A DNA stretch of 53,224 nt from a virus, in the IMG/VR virus record IMGVR_UViG_3300046516_000543, positions 1-53,224 of that record, one strand, 5' to 3'. Under the pieces are notes generated by a model that had not been told where the DNA came from, did no database searches, and saw only the letters and a list, made by a program, of their open reading frames with translations. Positions 45,979-52,681 of the stretch are shown here, piece by piece. Position 1 is the first letter of the stretch, and the number at the start of each line of letters is the position of its first letter. A program made the position numbers and the translations under genes.

Positions 45979-46451
45979 GCTGACTCCACGCTCCATTGAA
46001 TTCCATTTTCATCCGGCGGCGACATCTCGACTTGGCGGATGCCGCTGCTTTTCCACACCGTCTGATAGCGCGCGGCGGGCGGTCCGATGGACACGGCCAG
46101 CCCGGCGTCCACGAATGTCTTGAGCAGCGCGTGCATCGCTGGGCGCTTCCAGGCATCGGGCGAGCCGGGCAGGGTGGTTGCGCCCATCACGTTCGGATTG
46201 GTCGATGGTGCGATTACCACCTTGCTGCGGTCCGGGCGAAGCTCTGGCGCAAGGCGCTGGCGCGGATCGTCGCGGCTCTGGCTCATCAGCCAGAGGCATT
46301 CGTAATCGACGCACGTCTTCGGCCGCGTGTCGTAAACCTTGCAGCCCTTGCCGATGGCGCAGTGGTCGCACCATTTGCCAGCGGGCTTCTCGATCTCCGG
46401 GATCGAAAACACCCGGCAGCACGCCGTGCAGGAGCCGCAGTGGTTGGTCAT
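45975..46451 (-). CDS. YkgJ-like cysteine-cluster protein
   Basis: A 158-residue protein. The N-terminal 60 residues have C-G-S-C-T-A-C-C-R-V-F, K-P-A-G-K-W-C-D-H-C, G-C-K-V-Y-D-T-R-P and C-V-D-Y-E-C. This is the metal-binding cysteine cluster of the YkgJ family, normally thought to bind zinc or an iron-sulphur centre. The C-terminal half is not conserved with the family in my memory. No enzyme function is established. Confidence 0.78.
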   Translation of the reverse strand: MTNHCGSCTACCRVFSIPEIEKPAGKWCDHCAIGKGCKVYDTRPKTCVDYECLWLMSQSRDDPRQRLAPELRPDRSKVVIAPSTNPNVMGATTLPGSPDAWKRPAMHALLKTFVDAGLAVSIGPPAARYQTVWKSSGIRQVEMSPPDENGIQWSVESA

Positions 46452-46831
46452 TGCGACACCTCAGTCGCCAGCGCATCCACTTCTTCGCCGTGGTTTAGCG
46501 TGGGCTCATCGATCTGCTCGACCGCCTCGACCTCGCTGATGTCGAGCCCCTCCCATTCGCCCTTCCAGTCGGTGTAGTTCGATCCGGCATCGCCGTCGCG
46601 CCAGTTGTCACTGCGCTCGTTGTAGTAGTTATCCATCTCGCCGACGATCTCGTCGCGGAACGTCTCCACTTCGGTCAGCGCGTTGTTGTACGTCTCGATG
46701 GCCGGGTTGAGGTTTGCTTCGATTGCCGTGTTGACCGTCTCTAGCGCCTCGCGAACCGTTTCGGCCGCCTTGCCAAGCGCCTCGATCAGCTCGGCCTTGG
46801 TCTTCTCCTGGGTCTTGGATAGACGCTTCAT
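46448..46831 (-). CDS. Helical hypothetical protein
   Basis: A 127-residue protein dominated by a coiled coil (K-A-E-L-I-E-A-L-G-K-A-A-E-T-V) and an acidic end (E-G-L-D-I-S-E-V-E-A-V-E). GGAG precedes the ATG. ATGA overlaps at both ends. No family recognised. Confidence 0.65.
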   Translation of the reverse strand: MKRLSKTQEKTKAELIEALGKAAETVREALETVNTAIEANLNPAIETYNNALTEVETFRDEIVGEMDNYYNERSDNWRDGDAGSNYTDWKGEWEGLDISEVEAVEQIDEPTLNHGEEVDALATEVSQ

Positions 46832-47025
46832 GCGATCTCCGTGCAATCGTCGGCATAGACGCGGATGTGCTTGCCAGACTTGTCGAGCTTGACCGTGTAG
46901 GTATCGGCTGACTTGCCAAGCACGTTGTCGCTTTCCGTCGTGCGACCGACCTTGACGACTTCGCCGTAGCGGTCGCCCATCATCCAGCGGTCGGTGTAGG
47001 CGGGGATTTGAACGCGGGTTGTCAC
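46828..47025 (-). CDS. Small hypothetical protein
   Basis: A 65-residue beta-rich protein from a GTG start with AGGAGG 10 bases upstream: V-Q-I-P-A-Y-T-D-R-W-M-M-G-D-R-Y-G-E-V-V-K-V, then T-Y-T-V-K-L-D-K-S-G-K. An ATG at 47106, with AAGGAAG and a TAATG overlap, would add 27 residues, but these cover the decayed tip sequence. SH3-like or small beta-barrel fold is possible. Confidence 0.6.
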   Translation of the reverse strand: MTTRVQIPAYTDRWMMGDRYGEVVKVGRTTESDNVLGKSADTYTVKLDKSGKHIRVYADDCTEIA

Positions 47026-47042
47026 TGGTTCGCTACCTCCTG

Positions 47043-47105
47043 TTAAAACGGAATCTCTTCGTCCTGGATCGGCTTGGCACGGTGATGTCGCCATGACGTA
47101 GCCCA
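47043..47105 (-). pseudogene. Remnant of a second SSB-tip gene 3' end
   Basis: The frame continues from the stop of the preceding gene as W-A-T-S-W-R-H-H-R-A-K-P-I-Q-D-E-E-I-P-F then TAA. The last 20 bases of the frame closely match the 3' end of the 3635-3955 gene, including the bases after the stop. No start codon remains. A decayed copy, or a tail reached only by stop-codon readthrough, would explain it. Confidence 0.5.
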
Positions 47106-48092
47106 TTATGCTGCTTCCTTCTGTTCTGCTGCGGCGCTGAGCACCGCAGCCTTGGCTGGCCGGGAGAAGAACCCGAACTTGGGATCGTCGTCGGAAACCT
47201 TGACGGTCGCCGTGAACTCGACCTCGTCGCCCCGCGTCAGGCCGTCGAGGATCATGCTGGGCACCGTGCCCCAGACCTTCCAGCCGTCCGCGTGCTGGAC
47301 CAGCATCTTGGTTTGCACCCCGTAGAACCCTTCGGTCGTCTTGACCGTGAGCACCTTGCCCCGCACCACCATCCGGCCATTGGCCACCGGCACCGGCTTT
47401 GCAGCCTCTGCCTCGGCCGCCCGCGCTGCCGCGATGGCAGGGGCTCTCGCGATCCGGTCGAGCAGCACCTTGAGGTAGTTCGTTGCCTTGTCGCTGATCG
47501 AGCCGTACTTGATCAGCTTGCGGGCGATGTCGACCACGGTCCGCTCGTCGTCACTGGTGACGGCGGGCTTCGGCGCGTCGGGCTCATCGTGATAGGGGCC
47601 GTTGTCGACAAGCTCCGGGTTGGCCTTGCGCCATGCGCCGTAGGCCTCTGCGTTGTCGGCGTACCGTTTCTCGACCGCTTCCATGACCGCCCAGACCTCG
47701 GCGAGCCCGGCCGCTTCCAGGACCGCCTTGGCTTTGCGCTTGCCAGCGGTCGCTTCCAGGGCGTGCTTGACGTTCTTTTTGAAGGCGTCGATGCCGTCAC
47801 ACTGCAGCTTCTCGGCGCAGTCGAGGCCGGTCTTGACGTAGCTATTCGATTTCGCGTGATAGAACACCGCCGTGTAGATCGCGTTGACCGAACCGCAGAT
47901 GTGGCAGTTGCCGCCGTGTTCGTGGCTGCTGTACTTGCCGCCAGTCCGATCCATGTGGGCCTTCAGCGCCCGGCGCTGATCCTGCATGAACATCGCAGAG
48001 CCGAGATCGTCGATCCGCAAATACCCGAAGGCCACGAAATCGTAGTCTTCGGGGTTGATCGCGGAGGGGCGGTGGATGTCAAAGCGGGCCAT
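47106..48092 (-). CDS. Putative zinc-finger and OB-fold nucleic-acid-binding protein
   Basis: A 328-residue protein with GGAAGGAAG before the ATG. The N-terminal half holds a zinc motif (G-G-N-C-H-I-C-G-S and a later G-L-D-C-A-E-K-L). A helical middle follows, then a beta-rich end, V-V-R-G-K-V-L-T-V-K-T ... G-D-E-V-E-F-T-A-T-V-K-V-S-D-D-D-P-K-F-G-F-F-S-R, that looks like an OB-fold. This order recurs in phage proteins of unknown function. It is the first gene after promoter copy 6. Confidence 0.68.
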   Translation of the reverse strand: MARFDIHRPSAINPEDYDFVAFGYLRIDDLGSAMFMQDQRRALKAHMDRTGGKYSSHEHGGNCHICGSVNAIYTAVFYHAKSNSYVKTGLDCAEKLQCDGIDAFKKNVKHALEATAGKRKAKAVLEAAGLAEVWAVMEAVEKRYADNAEAYGAWRKANPELVDNGPYHDEPDAPKPAVTSDDERTVVDIARKLIKYGSISDKATNYLKVLLDRIARAPAIAAARAAEAEAAKPVPVANGRMVVRGKVLTVKTTEGFYGVQTKMLVQHADGWKVWGTVPSMILDGLTRGDEVEFTATVKVSDDDPKFGFFSRPAKAAVLSAAAEQKEAA

Positions 48093-48115
48093 TGGGTCTT
48101 CCTTCCTACCCAACT

Positions 48116-48144
48116 CATATAGGCCTTTGTGACCTATACGTCAA
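48116..48144 (-). promoter_or_regulatory. Regulon promoter/operator copy 6
   Basis: Minus-strand TTGACG (48139-48144), 17-bp spacer, TATATG (48116-48121). Left arm TATAGGTC, right arm GGCCTATA. It drives the large 48092-to-43481 operon, 24 bases before its first ATG. Confidence 0.86.
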
Positions 48145-48154
48145 GGGGTCGTTT

Positions 48155-48481
48155 TTACTGCATCACACGGCGTCCGTTTTCTTTCACGATAACGACCGGG
48201 CGGCCTCCCATTGTTGAGATGACGATCTGCGCCACCTGATCGCGCGTCAGCCCGATGTGTTGGTTCAGGCCATCGGCCCACTCTTGGGCCTCGACCTTCC
48301 ACTTGAAGGTCTTGCCACCGATTGGGCTGTAGCCCTTCTCGTTGGCGACGGCGACGCCAAGCGCCCAGCCTTCCTTTTCGTCGATCACTGCGACGTAGGC
48401 ATAGAGCTTTTCCCAGAACGTACCGGCGACCTTCTGGTCGATGATCGCGGCCTCCAGGTTGGTGTTGGTGATGTCAGTCAT
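48155..48481 (-). CDS. Hypothetical protein
   Basis: A 108-residue protein with an alpha/beta pattern (F-W-E-K-L-Y-A-Y-V-A-V-I-D, V-I-S-T-M-G-G-R-P-V-V-I-V-K-E-N-G-R-R-V-M). It ends 11 bases upstream of the -35 of promoter copy 6. No family recognised. Confidence 0.66.
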   Translation of the reverse strand: MTDITNTNLEAAIIDQKVAGTFWEKLYAYVAVIDEKEGWALGVAVANEKGYSPIGGKTFKWKVEAQEWADGLNQHIGLTRDQVAQIVISTMGGRPVVIVKENGRRVMQ

Positions 48482-48483
48482 GG

Positions 48484-48843
48484 TCAGACTCCTTGTTCGA
48501 TTTGTTTGAAGCCGAAGCGGTCGACGAGGAACATCTTGCTGCCGTCGACCACGACGATGTCGCCGACGCTCATCGAAGTGTGCTGCAGACCCTTCGCCTC
48601 GATCAGCGCGTTGGCCTCGCCGTTCGGCGACCAGACCTCGCCCTGCATGTCGTGGAAGACCTTGTTCAGCGCGCGGTTGAGTTCACCGTCGACAAATTGG
48701 AATTCCATGGTCTTCAGTTCGACGTGGGTCTTGTCGAGCGCCGCGATGCTTGGCATCGGGCCGTGCTCGCGAAGCCATTTGTAGCCCATGATGCCGTCAC
48801 GAAAGAATTCCGGCTTCATGTAGTGAACTGCGAACGTGGTCAT
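48484..48843 (-). CDS. Hypothetical protein with YodL-like C-terminus
   Basis: A 119-residue protein ending M-S-V-G-D-I-V-V-V-D-G-S-K-M-F-L-V-D-R-F-G-F-K, a strand-turn pattern like the YodL/LPD domains of phage and plasmid proteins. The N-terminal half is mixed (A-V-H-Y-M-K-P-E-F-F-R-D-G-I-M-G). Function unknown. Confidence 0.68.
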   Translation of the reverse strand: MTTFAVHYMKPEFFRDGIMGYKWLREHGPMPSIAALDKTHVELKTMEFQFVDGELNRALNKVFHDMQGEVWSPNGEANALIEAKGLQHTSMSVGDIVVVDGSKMFLVDRFGFKQIEQGV

Positions 48844-48857
48844 CTATTCCCTTTCCT

Positions 48858-49847
48858 TCACAGTGTTGCCCACTGGCGAGCCTGCCAGCGGTGGGTTTGT
48901 TTCCAGCCGTCATAGCGGGCCTGCTCGTAGGCGATCCGCTCGTTCAGGTGTCTGATCCGCGCCTCGATCTGGGCGATCTCGTTTTTCTTCAGCGCATCGA
49001 AGCTCGTGATGCCGCGCCTGGACAGCGCCTGTTTCAGTTCGCCTTCCGCCTCGGCGAAGTTCGCCCGGCCAACGTAGGCCCGTTCTTCCTCGTAGTGGCC
49101 ACGACCGAGAGGCTTCTGGTAGTTCGTCCAGGTGACGACGATGTCGCCGCCGATCTCCTCGCGCTCGACCTTGCCGCGCCGCTCGATCTGGCTGTCGCGA
49201 TTGTTGGTCAACCCGGTGATCATCTGACCCAGCCGGGTCCGGCTCGCTTCGAACGGGGCGTGCTGCGCGCCCATGCAGGAGGCGGTCTGGAAACCGTCAC
49301 CCGGCCGCTCGTAGCCGTGGTGGGCGATCTTGCCGCGTTCGGCAAAGATGTCCCGGCCGCAGCACTGGCAAGTCATTGCCTTGCCCTCGCGCAGCTTGGC
49401 GGCGGCGATCTGCTTCTCTGTCGGCCCAGCTTCACCGCGCTTGACGATCAGCGGCTTGGCGGCCTGGAGCAATTCGTTCAGCGGCAACAGCGCCTTCAGG
49501 AAGGTGGCGTAGGCGTCGAGCCCACCCTGCTTTTCCACCCGCTTCAGCGCGGCCGGGAGATTGTGTGAGCCGCTGACCAGCGCATCGGCATGGTAGGCAC
49601 CCAGCCACCAGTCGCTCTGATTGTGCTGCTGCGCGTGCGGCCCGGTGGCCAGGAACGCTTCCGCGCTCTCTTCGACGCGCCGGTTGAAGATGAACTTGGC
49701 GTCGGTGACCAGCTTGTTCATGACCTTGCCGGATGCCACGGCGGCCTCAAGTTCGGCGACGGTGGCGATCAGGTTGTAGCCCTTGTTTTCAGGCAACACC
49801 GCCAGGGCGGCGGCGAGATCGATCTTGGTTGATGGCAAGAGCTTCAT
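48858..49847 (-). CDS. Conserved phage protein with zinc-ribbon insert
   Basis: A 329-residue protein. A central zinc motif C-Q-C-C-G-R-D-I-F-A-E-R-G-K-I-A-H-H-G-Y-like core (about 158-175, then G-F-Q-T-A-S-C) is flanked by long helices. The C-terminus is a coiled coil (K-N-E-I-A-Q-I-E-A-R-I-R-H-L). The C-x-C-C and H-H-G-Y-E-R-P-G order is widespread in phages with no known function. AGGAA lies before the ATG at 49847. Confidence 0.68.
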   Translation of the reverse strand: MKLLPSTKIDLAAALAVLPENKGYNLIATVAELEAAVASGKVMNKLVTDAKFIFNRRVEESAEAFLATGPHAQQHNQSDWWLGAYHADALVSGSHNLPAALKRVEKQGGLDAYATFLKALLPLNELLQAAKPLIVKRGEAGPTEKQIAAAKLREGKAMTCQCCGRDIFAERGKIAHHGYERPGDGFQTASCMGAQHAPFEASRTRLGQMITGLTNNRDSQIERRGKVEREEIGGDIVVTWTNYQKPLGRGHYEEERAYVGRANFAEAEGELKQALSRRGITSFDALKKNEIAQIEARIRHLNERIAYEQARYDGWKQTHRWQARQWATL

Positions 49848-49981
49848 TGTTGGTTCCTGTGGGATCACATCGTCGAACGGCGGTCAGTGCCAAATGGAGG
49901 GTCGGAACAGCCTGTCAGGCTTGCCAAGTCCGAGTTCCATACCGTGCCGTTCTGCGATGTCCTCCTGTTTCCTACACAAGA
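49848..49981 (-). promoter_or_regulatory. Long leader with an unused ribosome-binding site
   Basis: From promoter copy 7 the transcript would have a leader of about 125 bases. It contains the GTAGGAAACAGGAGG sequence shared with other operons here. No start codon follows at normal distance; the next ATG is 20 bases on and opens an 18-codon frame (M-E-L-G-L-G-K). A lost first gene or a leader peptide is possible. Confidence 0.4.
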
Positions 49982-50010
49982 CATATAGGCGAGTATGGCC
50001 TATACGTCAA
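49982..50010 (-). promoter_or_regulatory. Regulon promoter/operator copy 7
   Basis: Minus-strand TTGACG (50005-50010), 17-bp spacer, TATATG (49982-49987). Right arm weakened (CGCCTATA). The -35 holds the stop codon of the upstream gene. Confidence 0.85.
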
Positions 50011-50219
50011 GGGGTCGTTTTGGGGCTGTTTTCAGGGGTTCCGACGCTGGCCACCACGGCAACGTGCCAGCCCTTGCTTTGGCAATAGGTGCGGACCTTG
50101 TCGCGCGACCAGCCGCGCATGTACTTGACGATAGGTGCGGCCCTGGTGACCTTGTCGTCGACCAGGACGATGCCAGCGTAGAAGTGCGGGGCGTCGATCA
50201 CGGCGACGATCTCGGTCAT
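50007..50219 (-). CDS. Hypothetical protein
   Basis: A 70-residue protein: I-V-A-V-I-D-A-P-H-F-Y-A-G-I-V-L-V, then W-S-R-D-K-V-R-T-Y-C-Q. An alpha/beta pattern with a recurring phage sequence (D-A-P-H-F-Y-A-G) I remember only as hypothetical. The last residues T-T-P-stop lie in promoter copy 7. Confidence 0.68.
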   Translation of the reverse strand: MTEIVAVIDAPHFYAGIVLVDDKVTRAAPIVKYMRGWSRDKVRTYCQSKGWHVAVVASVGTPENSPKTTP

Positions 50220-50422
50220 GGCTGGCTCTTCGGCGGCGGCGTATGCGACCAGTCCAGATTGATGGCGTCGCAGGCCTCGCGCCCTTCGTTGATGATTTCC
50301 TCGCGGGTCATGCGCTGCACGCCGGTCCTTGTCTGCTTGCGACCGGAGGCGATGGCGCGGAGATGGTTGATCAGCGCGCTGTATTGCTCATGGGTCAGTG
50401 GGATGTCCGGCCAGTTTGTCAT
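50216..50422 (-). CDS. Hypothetical protein
   Basis: A 68-residue helical protein (L-T-H-E-Q-Y-S-A-L-I-N-H-L-R-A-I-A-S-G-R-K), ending in a Pro/Lys tail. ATGA overlap at each end. No family recognised. Confidence 0.65.
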   Translation of the reverse strand: MTNWPDIPLTHEQYSALINHLRAIASGRKQTRTGVQRMTREEIINEGREACDAINLDWSHTPPPKSQP

Positions 50423-50604
50423 GGTGGCCGCCGCTGTAGCTGATCGGGATGATAGATGTGCAGCGCGCCGTAGACTTCATTGACGGTGCATTCGACGACG
50501 ACGCGAGGGTCGCCATTCGTGGTTTCGAATGCCGCCACGACGATGCCCGGCCACCTGTACCCTTTGATCTTCTCAACGTGATCGCCACGCTCGAATTTGG
50601 TCAT
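50419..50604 (-). CDS. Hypothetical SH3-like small protein
   Basis: A 61-residue protein with F-E-R-G-D-H-V-E-K-I-K-G-Y-R-W-P-G-I-V-V and N-E-V-Y-G-A-L-H-I-Y-H-P-D-Q-L. The strand-rich order G-D-x-V ... W-P-G-x-V-V ... H-I-Y-x-P-x-Q-L is typical of small SH3-like barrels of phages. First gene before the non-coding interval at 50605-50698. Confidence 0.68.
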   Translation of the reverse strand: MTKFERGDHVEKIKGYRWPGIVVAAFETTNGDPRVVVECTVNEVYGALHIYHPDQLQRRPP

Positions 50605-50619
50605 TCCAGTTACTCGATA

Positions 50620-50628
50620 TGCTACACT
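50620..50628 (+). promoter_or_regulatory. Putative extended -10 of a small RNA
   Basis: ATGCTACACT resembles an extended -10 (TGC-TACACT). The same TGCTACACT sequence appears on the minus strand at 43293-43301. No good -35 at 17 bp is seen. Confidence 0.35.
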
Positions 50629-50631
50629 CCA

Positions 50632-50703
50632 AATCGCGTCTCACCTTGAGGCGTTCCTTACACTGACCCGCAGTTGGCCCAACCGGCTGCGGGTCTTTTT
50701 ATT
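50632..50703 (+). ncRNA. Candidate small RNA with two hairpins
   Basis: Predicted transcript of about 70 bases. A first hairpin CGTCTC-ACCTT-GAGGCG is followed by an intrinsic-terminator hairpin at 50665-50695. It lies opposite to the leader of the 50604 gene, so it could act in antisense. Evidence is structure only. Confidence 0.4.
50665..50703 (+). terminator. Strong plus-strand intrinsic terminator
   Basis: Stem GACCCGCAG with CTGCGGGTC (9 bp, extended through TTGG/CCGG), followed by TTTTTATT on the plus strand. It does not end any plus-strand gene. Confidence 0.8.
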
Positions 50704-51001
50704 CCCGTGCGATCTTCTTCTCGGCAACAAACACCGCGACTTTCTGATGCTCCTCCCACTCGATGAAATAGCCGATGCCGACCTTGCTGTGGCGGATCGA
50801 GCCCAACACCGTGCCCCTGGTGCCGACCGGCTTGAAGTCGCCGCGCTCTTCCATGATCTTGACGATGGTGGTGCCGTTCTTGATCGCGCCCGGTGCTTCG
50901 CCGCGCGTCAGCACGCCGACCCAGCCCGGCTCCTTGCCGATGTTGAATAGCCCGGCGGCCCTGTCGCTGAACGGAATGTATTTGGGTTTGCGGCGTGTCA
51001 T
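50699..51001 (-). CDS. Hypothetical protein
   Basis: A 100-residue beta-rich protein: T-R-G-T-V-L-G-S-I-R-H-S-K-V-G-I-G-Y-F-I-E-W (an SH3-like barrel pattern), preceded by a Gly/Arg segment. It ends in V-A-E-K-K-I-A-R-E. Its 3' end touches the sRNA terminator. Function unknown. Confidence 0.68.
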   Translation of the reverse strand: MTRRKPKYIPFSDRAAGLFNIGKEPGWVGVLTRGEAPGAIKNGTTIVKIMEERGDFKPVGTRGTVLGSIRHSKVGIGYFIEWEEHQKVAVFVAEKKIARE

Positions 51002-51465
51002 TGCACACCTATCGCTGCGGCAATCTCTTCAGCGGTGGGGATCGCGATCTGCTTGACCTTGCGCCAGCCTTCGCGGTCCTTGATGTCATCCCAGATGCGA
51101 ACGCCATGACGGCGCGGGTCGATCTCGCCCTGGATGACGACGATGTCGGTGGTGCCACCGTCGCTGTTTCGCGACTTGCGAAAGTGCGCGATGCGCAGCC
51201 CGCACCACTCGTGATCGCCCTCGGAAATAATCCACCATATCTCGTGGAAGTCGAAAGGCGATGGCGGCATTGCTTTGTGATACGAGCCGATCTCCAGCAT
51301 GTTGAACCGCCGACCGTCTGTCGTGGTGACGTTCCAGTTGCGGACCTTGTCCTTCTTGCGGATGTACTCGACCTCCGCGATCTCGTGAACGCCGCCATCG
51401 GCCTTGATGTAGTCGCCAGCCACGACGCTGTAGATGTCGGTGGCGCTGCCCAGTTGTTTTGTCAT
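50998..51465 (-). CDS. Hypothetical protein
   Basis: A 155-residue protein. Beta strands dominate: V-V-A-G-D-Y-I-K-A-D-G-G-V-H-E-I-A-E-V, then W-N-V-T-T-T-D-G-R-R-F and T-D-I-V-V-I-Q-G-E-I-D-P. The opening looks like a small barrel with a catalytic-free fold. ATGA overlaps at both ends. Not recognised. Confidence 0.66.
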   Translation of the reverse strand: MTKQLGSATDIYSVVAGDYIKADGGVHEIAEVEYIRKKDKVRNWNVTTTDGRRFNMLEIGSYHKAMPPSPFDFHEIWWIISEGDHEWCGLRIAHFRKSRNSDGGTTDIVVIQGEIDPRRHGVRIWDDIKDREGWRKVKQIAIPTAEEIAAAIGVQ

Positions 51466-51713
51466 GGCAGCAACCGGCGCAGCTTGATCAGGTTGCGGAG
51501 CGAGGCGCGAGCCTGCGCTGAACTGTTGAATAGGCGGGCGCTGAAATAAATGCAGAGCACAGCCGGGATGATGACCAGGATAGACGTGATGTAATAGACC
51601 AGCATGACCATGGCCGCTGCGGCGACGCAAGCCCAGGCCTGGAGGAGATAGGTATGCGCAGCGAGCCGCCGCAGATCGGACTCTGGCGTGTTGGGCGTGA
51701 TGTCGATCTTCAT
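51462..51713 (-). CDS. Small membrane protein with two helices
   Basis: An 83-residue protein with two hydrophobic segments at about 22-42 (L-L-Q-A-W-A-C-V-A-A-A-A-M-V-M-L-V) and 43-60 (S-I-L-V-I-I-P-A-V-L-C-I-Y). The C-terminus is basic (L-I-K-L-R-R-L-L-P). Inner-membrane location expected; role unknown. Confidence 0.68.
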   Translation of the reverse strand: MKIDITPNTPESDLRRLAAHTYLLQAWACVAAAAMVMLVYYITSILVIIPAVLCIYFSARLFNSSAQARASLRNLIKLRRLLP

Positions 51714-51964
51714 CAGTGCTTGTGCTTTTCCATGATGATGCGCCGCTGCTGTTCGACGAACTTGGTCCATTGATTGTTGGCTTGGTTGCGCCGCTCGCGC
51801 TTGGTGAGTTCGCGCAGCCGCAGACCTCGTGTTAACGCCATCTGATGGCCGCAGCGCAGGCAGATGGTGATGTCGCCGGGCTCCGGGATGTCACCATCGT
51901 GCGTCGCCGTGACGGCATCGAGCCGGTCGCCGCACTTCAGACAGGCACTGGTCGGCAGTTTCAT
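51713..51964 (-). CDS. Small zinc-ribbon protein
   Basis: An 83-residue protein. C-L-K-C-G-D-R-L (residues 8-15) and C-L-R-C-G-H-Q-M (about 35-42) form a typical zinc ribbon. The C-terminal half is a basic helix (R-E-L-T-K-R-E-R-R-N-Q-A-N). Nucleic-acid or protein binding is likely. It starts at the ATG at 51964. Confidence 0.76.
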   Translation of the reverse strand: MKLPTSACLKCGDRLDAVTATHDGDIPEPGDITICLRCGHQMALTRGLRLRELTKRERRNQANNQWTKFVEQQRRIIMEKHKH

Positions 51965-52028
51965 CGTGCGCGCCTCTCGATTGGTGACCCCGGCGCATCC
52001 GGGTTGAGGCTCGGATGGCCGGGGCCGG

Positions 52029-52066
52029 GCGGTCGTGGGTGAAGTCCGCGCTGGAACCACGACCGC
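52029..52066 (+). other. Hairpin in the 51965-52074 gap
   Basis: A perfect 10-bp stem (GCGGTCGTGG with CCACGACCGC) and an 18-base loop, between two minus genes. The plus-strand 3' side is TTTGGTGTTT. Possibly an RNA stability element; no clear terminator. Confidence 0.35.
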
Positions 52067-52074
52067 TTTGGTGT

Positions 52075-52467
52075 TTACTTCCGCATTGACAGCGTCTTCA
52101 CCAGATCGATGATGGCGAGGCGTTCCCGGCTGGCCAGCGTGGCCCAGCCTTCCATGAGCTTCTGCCCTTGCTGCTCGGAGATGAATTTGGTGAAGGCCAC
52201 GTTGTGGCCACCGTTGCCGTTGGTGTGCTTGCCCGGTGCACCATCGAAGAACCACGCGACCGGCACGCCCAGAACGTCAGAAAATTGCTGCAGGCGGCTG
52301 GAGCCCATCCGGTTGGCTCCCTTCTCGTACTTCTGCACTTGCTGGAACGTCACGCTGACAGCGTCGCCGAGTTTTTCCTGCGACATGCCAAGCTGCATCC
52401 GCCGCATCCGCACCCGCGCGCCAACATGAATATCAGTGGCGTTTGGTTTTTTCTTCGTCATAGCCAT
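52075..52467 (-). CDS. XRE-family regulator, Rhizobiales type
   Basis: A 130-residue protein with GGGAGG 5 bases before the ATG. The XRE-type HTH domain (G-A-R-V-R-M-R-R-M-Q-L-G-M-S-Q-E-K-L-G ... V-Q-K-Y-E-K-G-A-N-R) is followed by L-G-V-P-V-A-W-F-F-D-G and a helical C-terminus with R-L-A-I-I-D-L-V-K-T-L. This form is typical of chromosomal regulators of Bradyrhizobium-like bacteria. It may repress the seven-copy operator or answer to host state. It overlaps the next gene by 35 bases. Confidence 0.85.
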   Translation of the reverse strand: MAMTKKKPNATDIHVGARVRMRRMQLGMSQEKLGDAVSVTFQQVQKYEKGANRMGSSRLQQFSDVLGVPVAWFFDGAPGKHTNGNGGHNVAFTKFISEQQGQKLMEGWATLASRERLAIIDLVKTLSMRK

Positions 52468-52681
52468 GGTCGCCTCCCTGTGAGTACATCGCGTAACGCT
52501 CGTCATCGACTTCGCCGATGTCTTGCCGCATCACCAGATCGCCGTTCCAGATCGTGAGATTGAAGCCTTGCCGACAGCCGACACGGTCGGTGCAATAGAA
52601 GTTCTGCGCAGCACCACCACGCGGGCCGGGGATCATCTCCGCGCCGCAGTGCATACAGACCGGCTCGACGGTGTCGGTCAT
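52433..52681 (-). CDS. Small zinc-binding hypothetical protein
   Basis: An 82-residue protein: C-M-H-C-G-A-E-M-I-P-G-P-R-G-G and F-Y-C-T-D-R-V-G-C, a four-cysteine metal site in the first 45 residues, then an acidic end (D-H-G-Y-D-E-E-K-T). It is ATGA-coupled to the gene upstream of it. Its tail lies in the regulator gene's start. Confidence 0.7.
   Translation of the reverse strand: MTDTVEPVCMHCGAEMIPGPRGGAAQNFYCTDRVGCRQGFNLTIWNGDLVMRQDIGEVDDERYAMYSQGGDHGYDEEKTKRH

Noticed and set aside
46828-47106. The longer 92-residue form of the small gene starting at 47106
   Set aside because: The extra N-terminus reads through the decayed SSB-tip sequence in the wrong frame and looks non-protein-like. 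The GTG at 47025 with AGGAGG is preferred, though the ATG at 47106 cannot be excluded.
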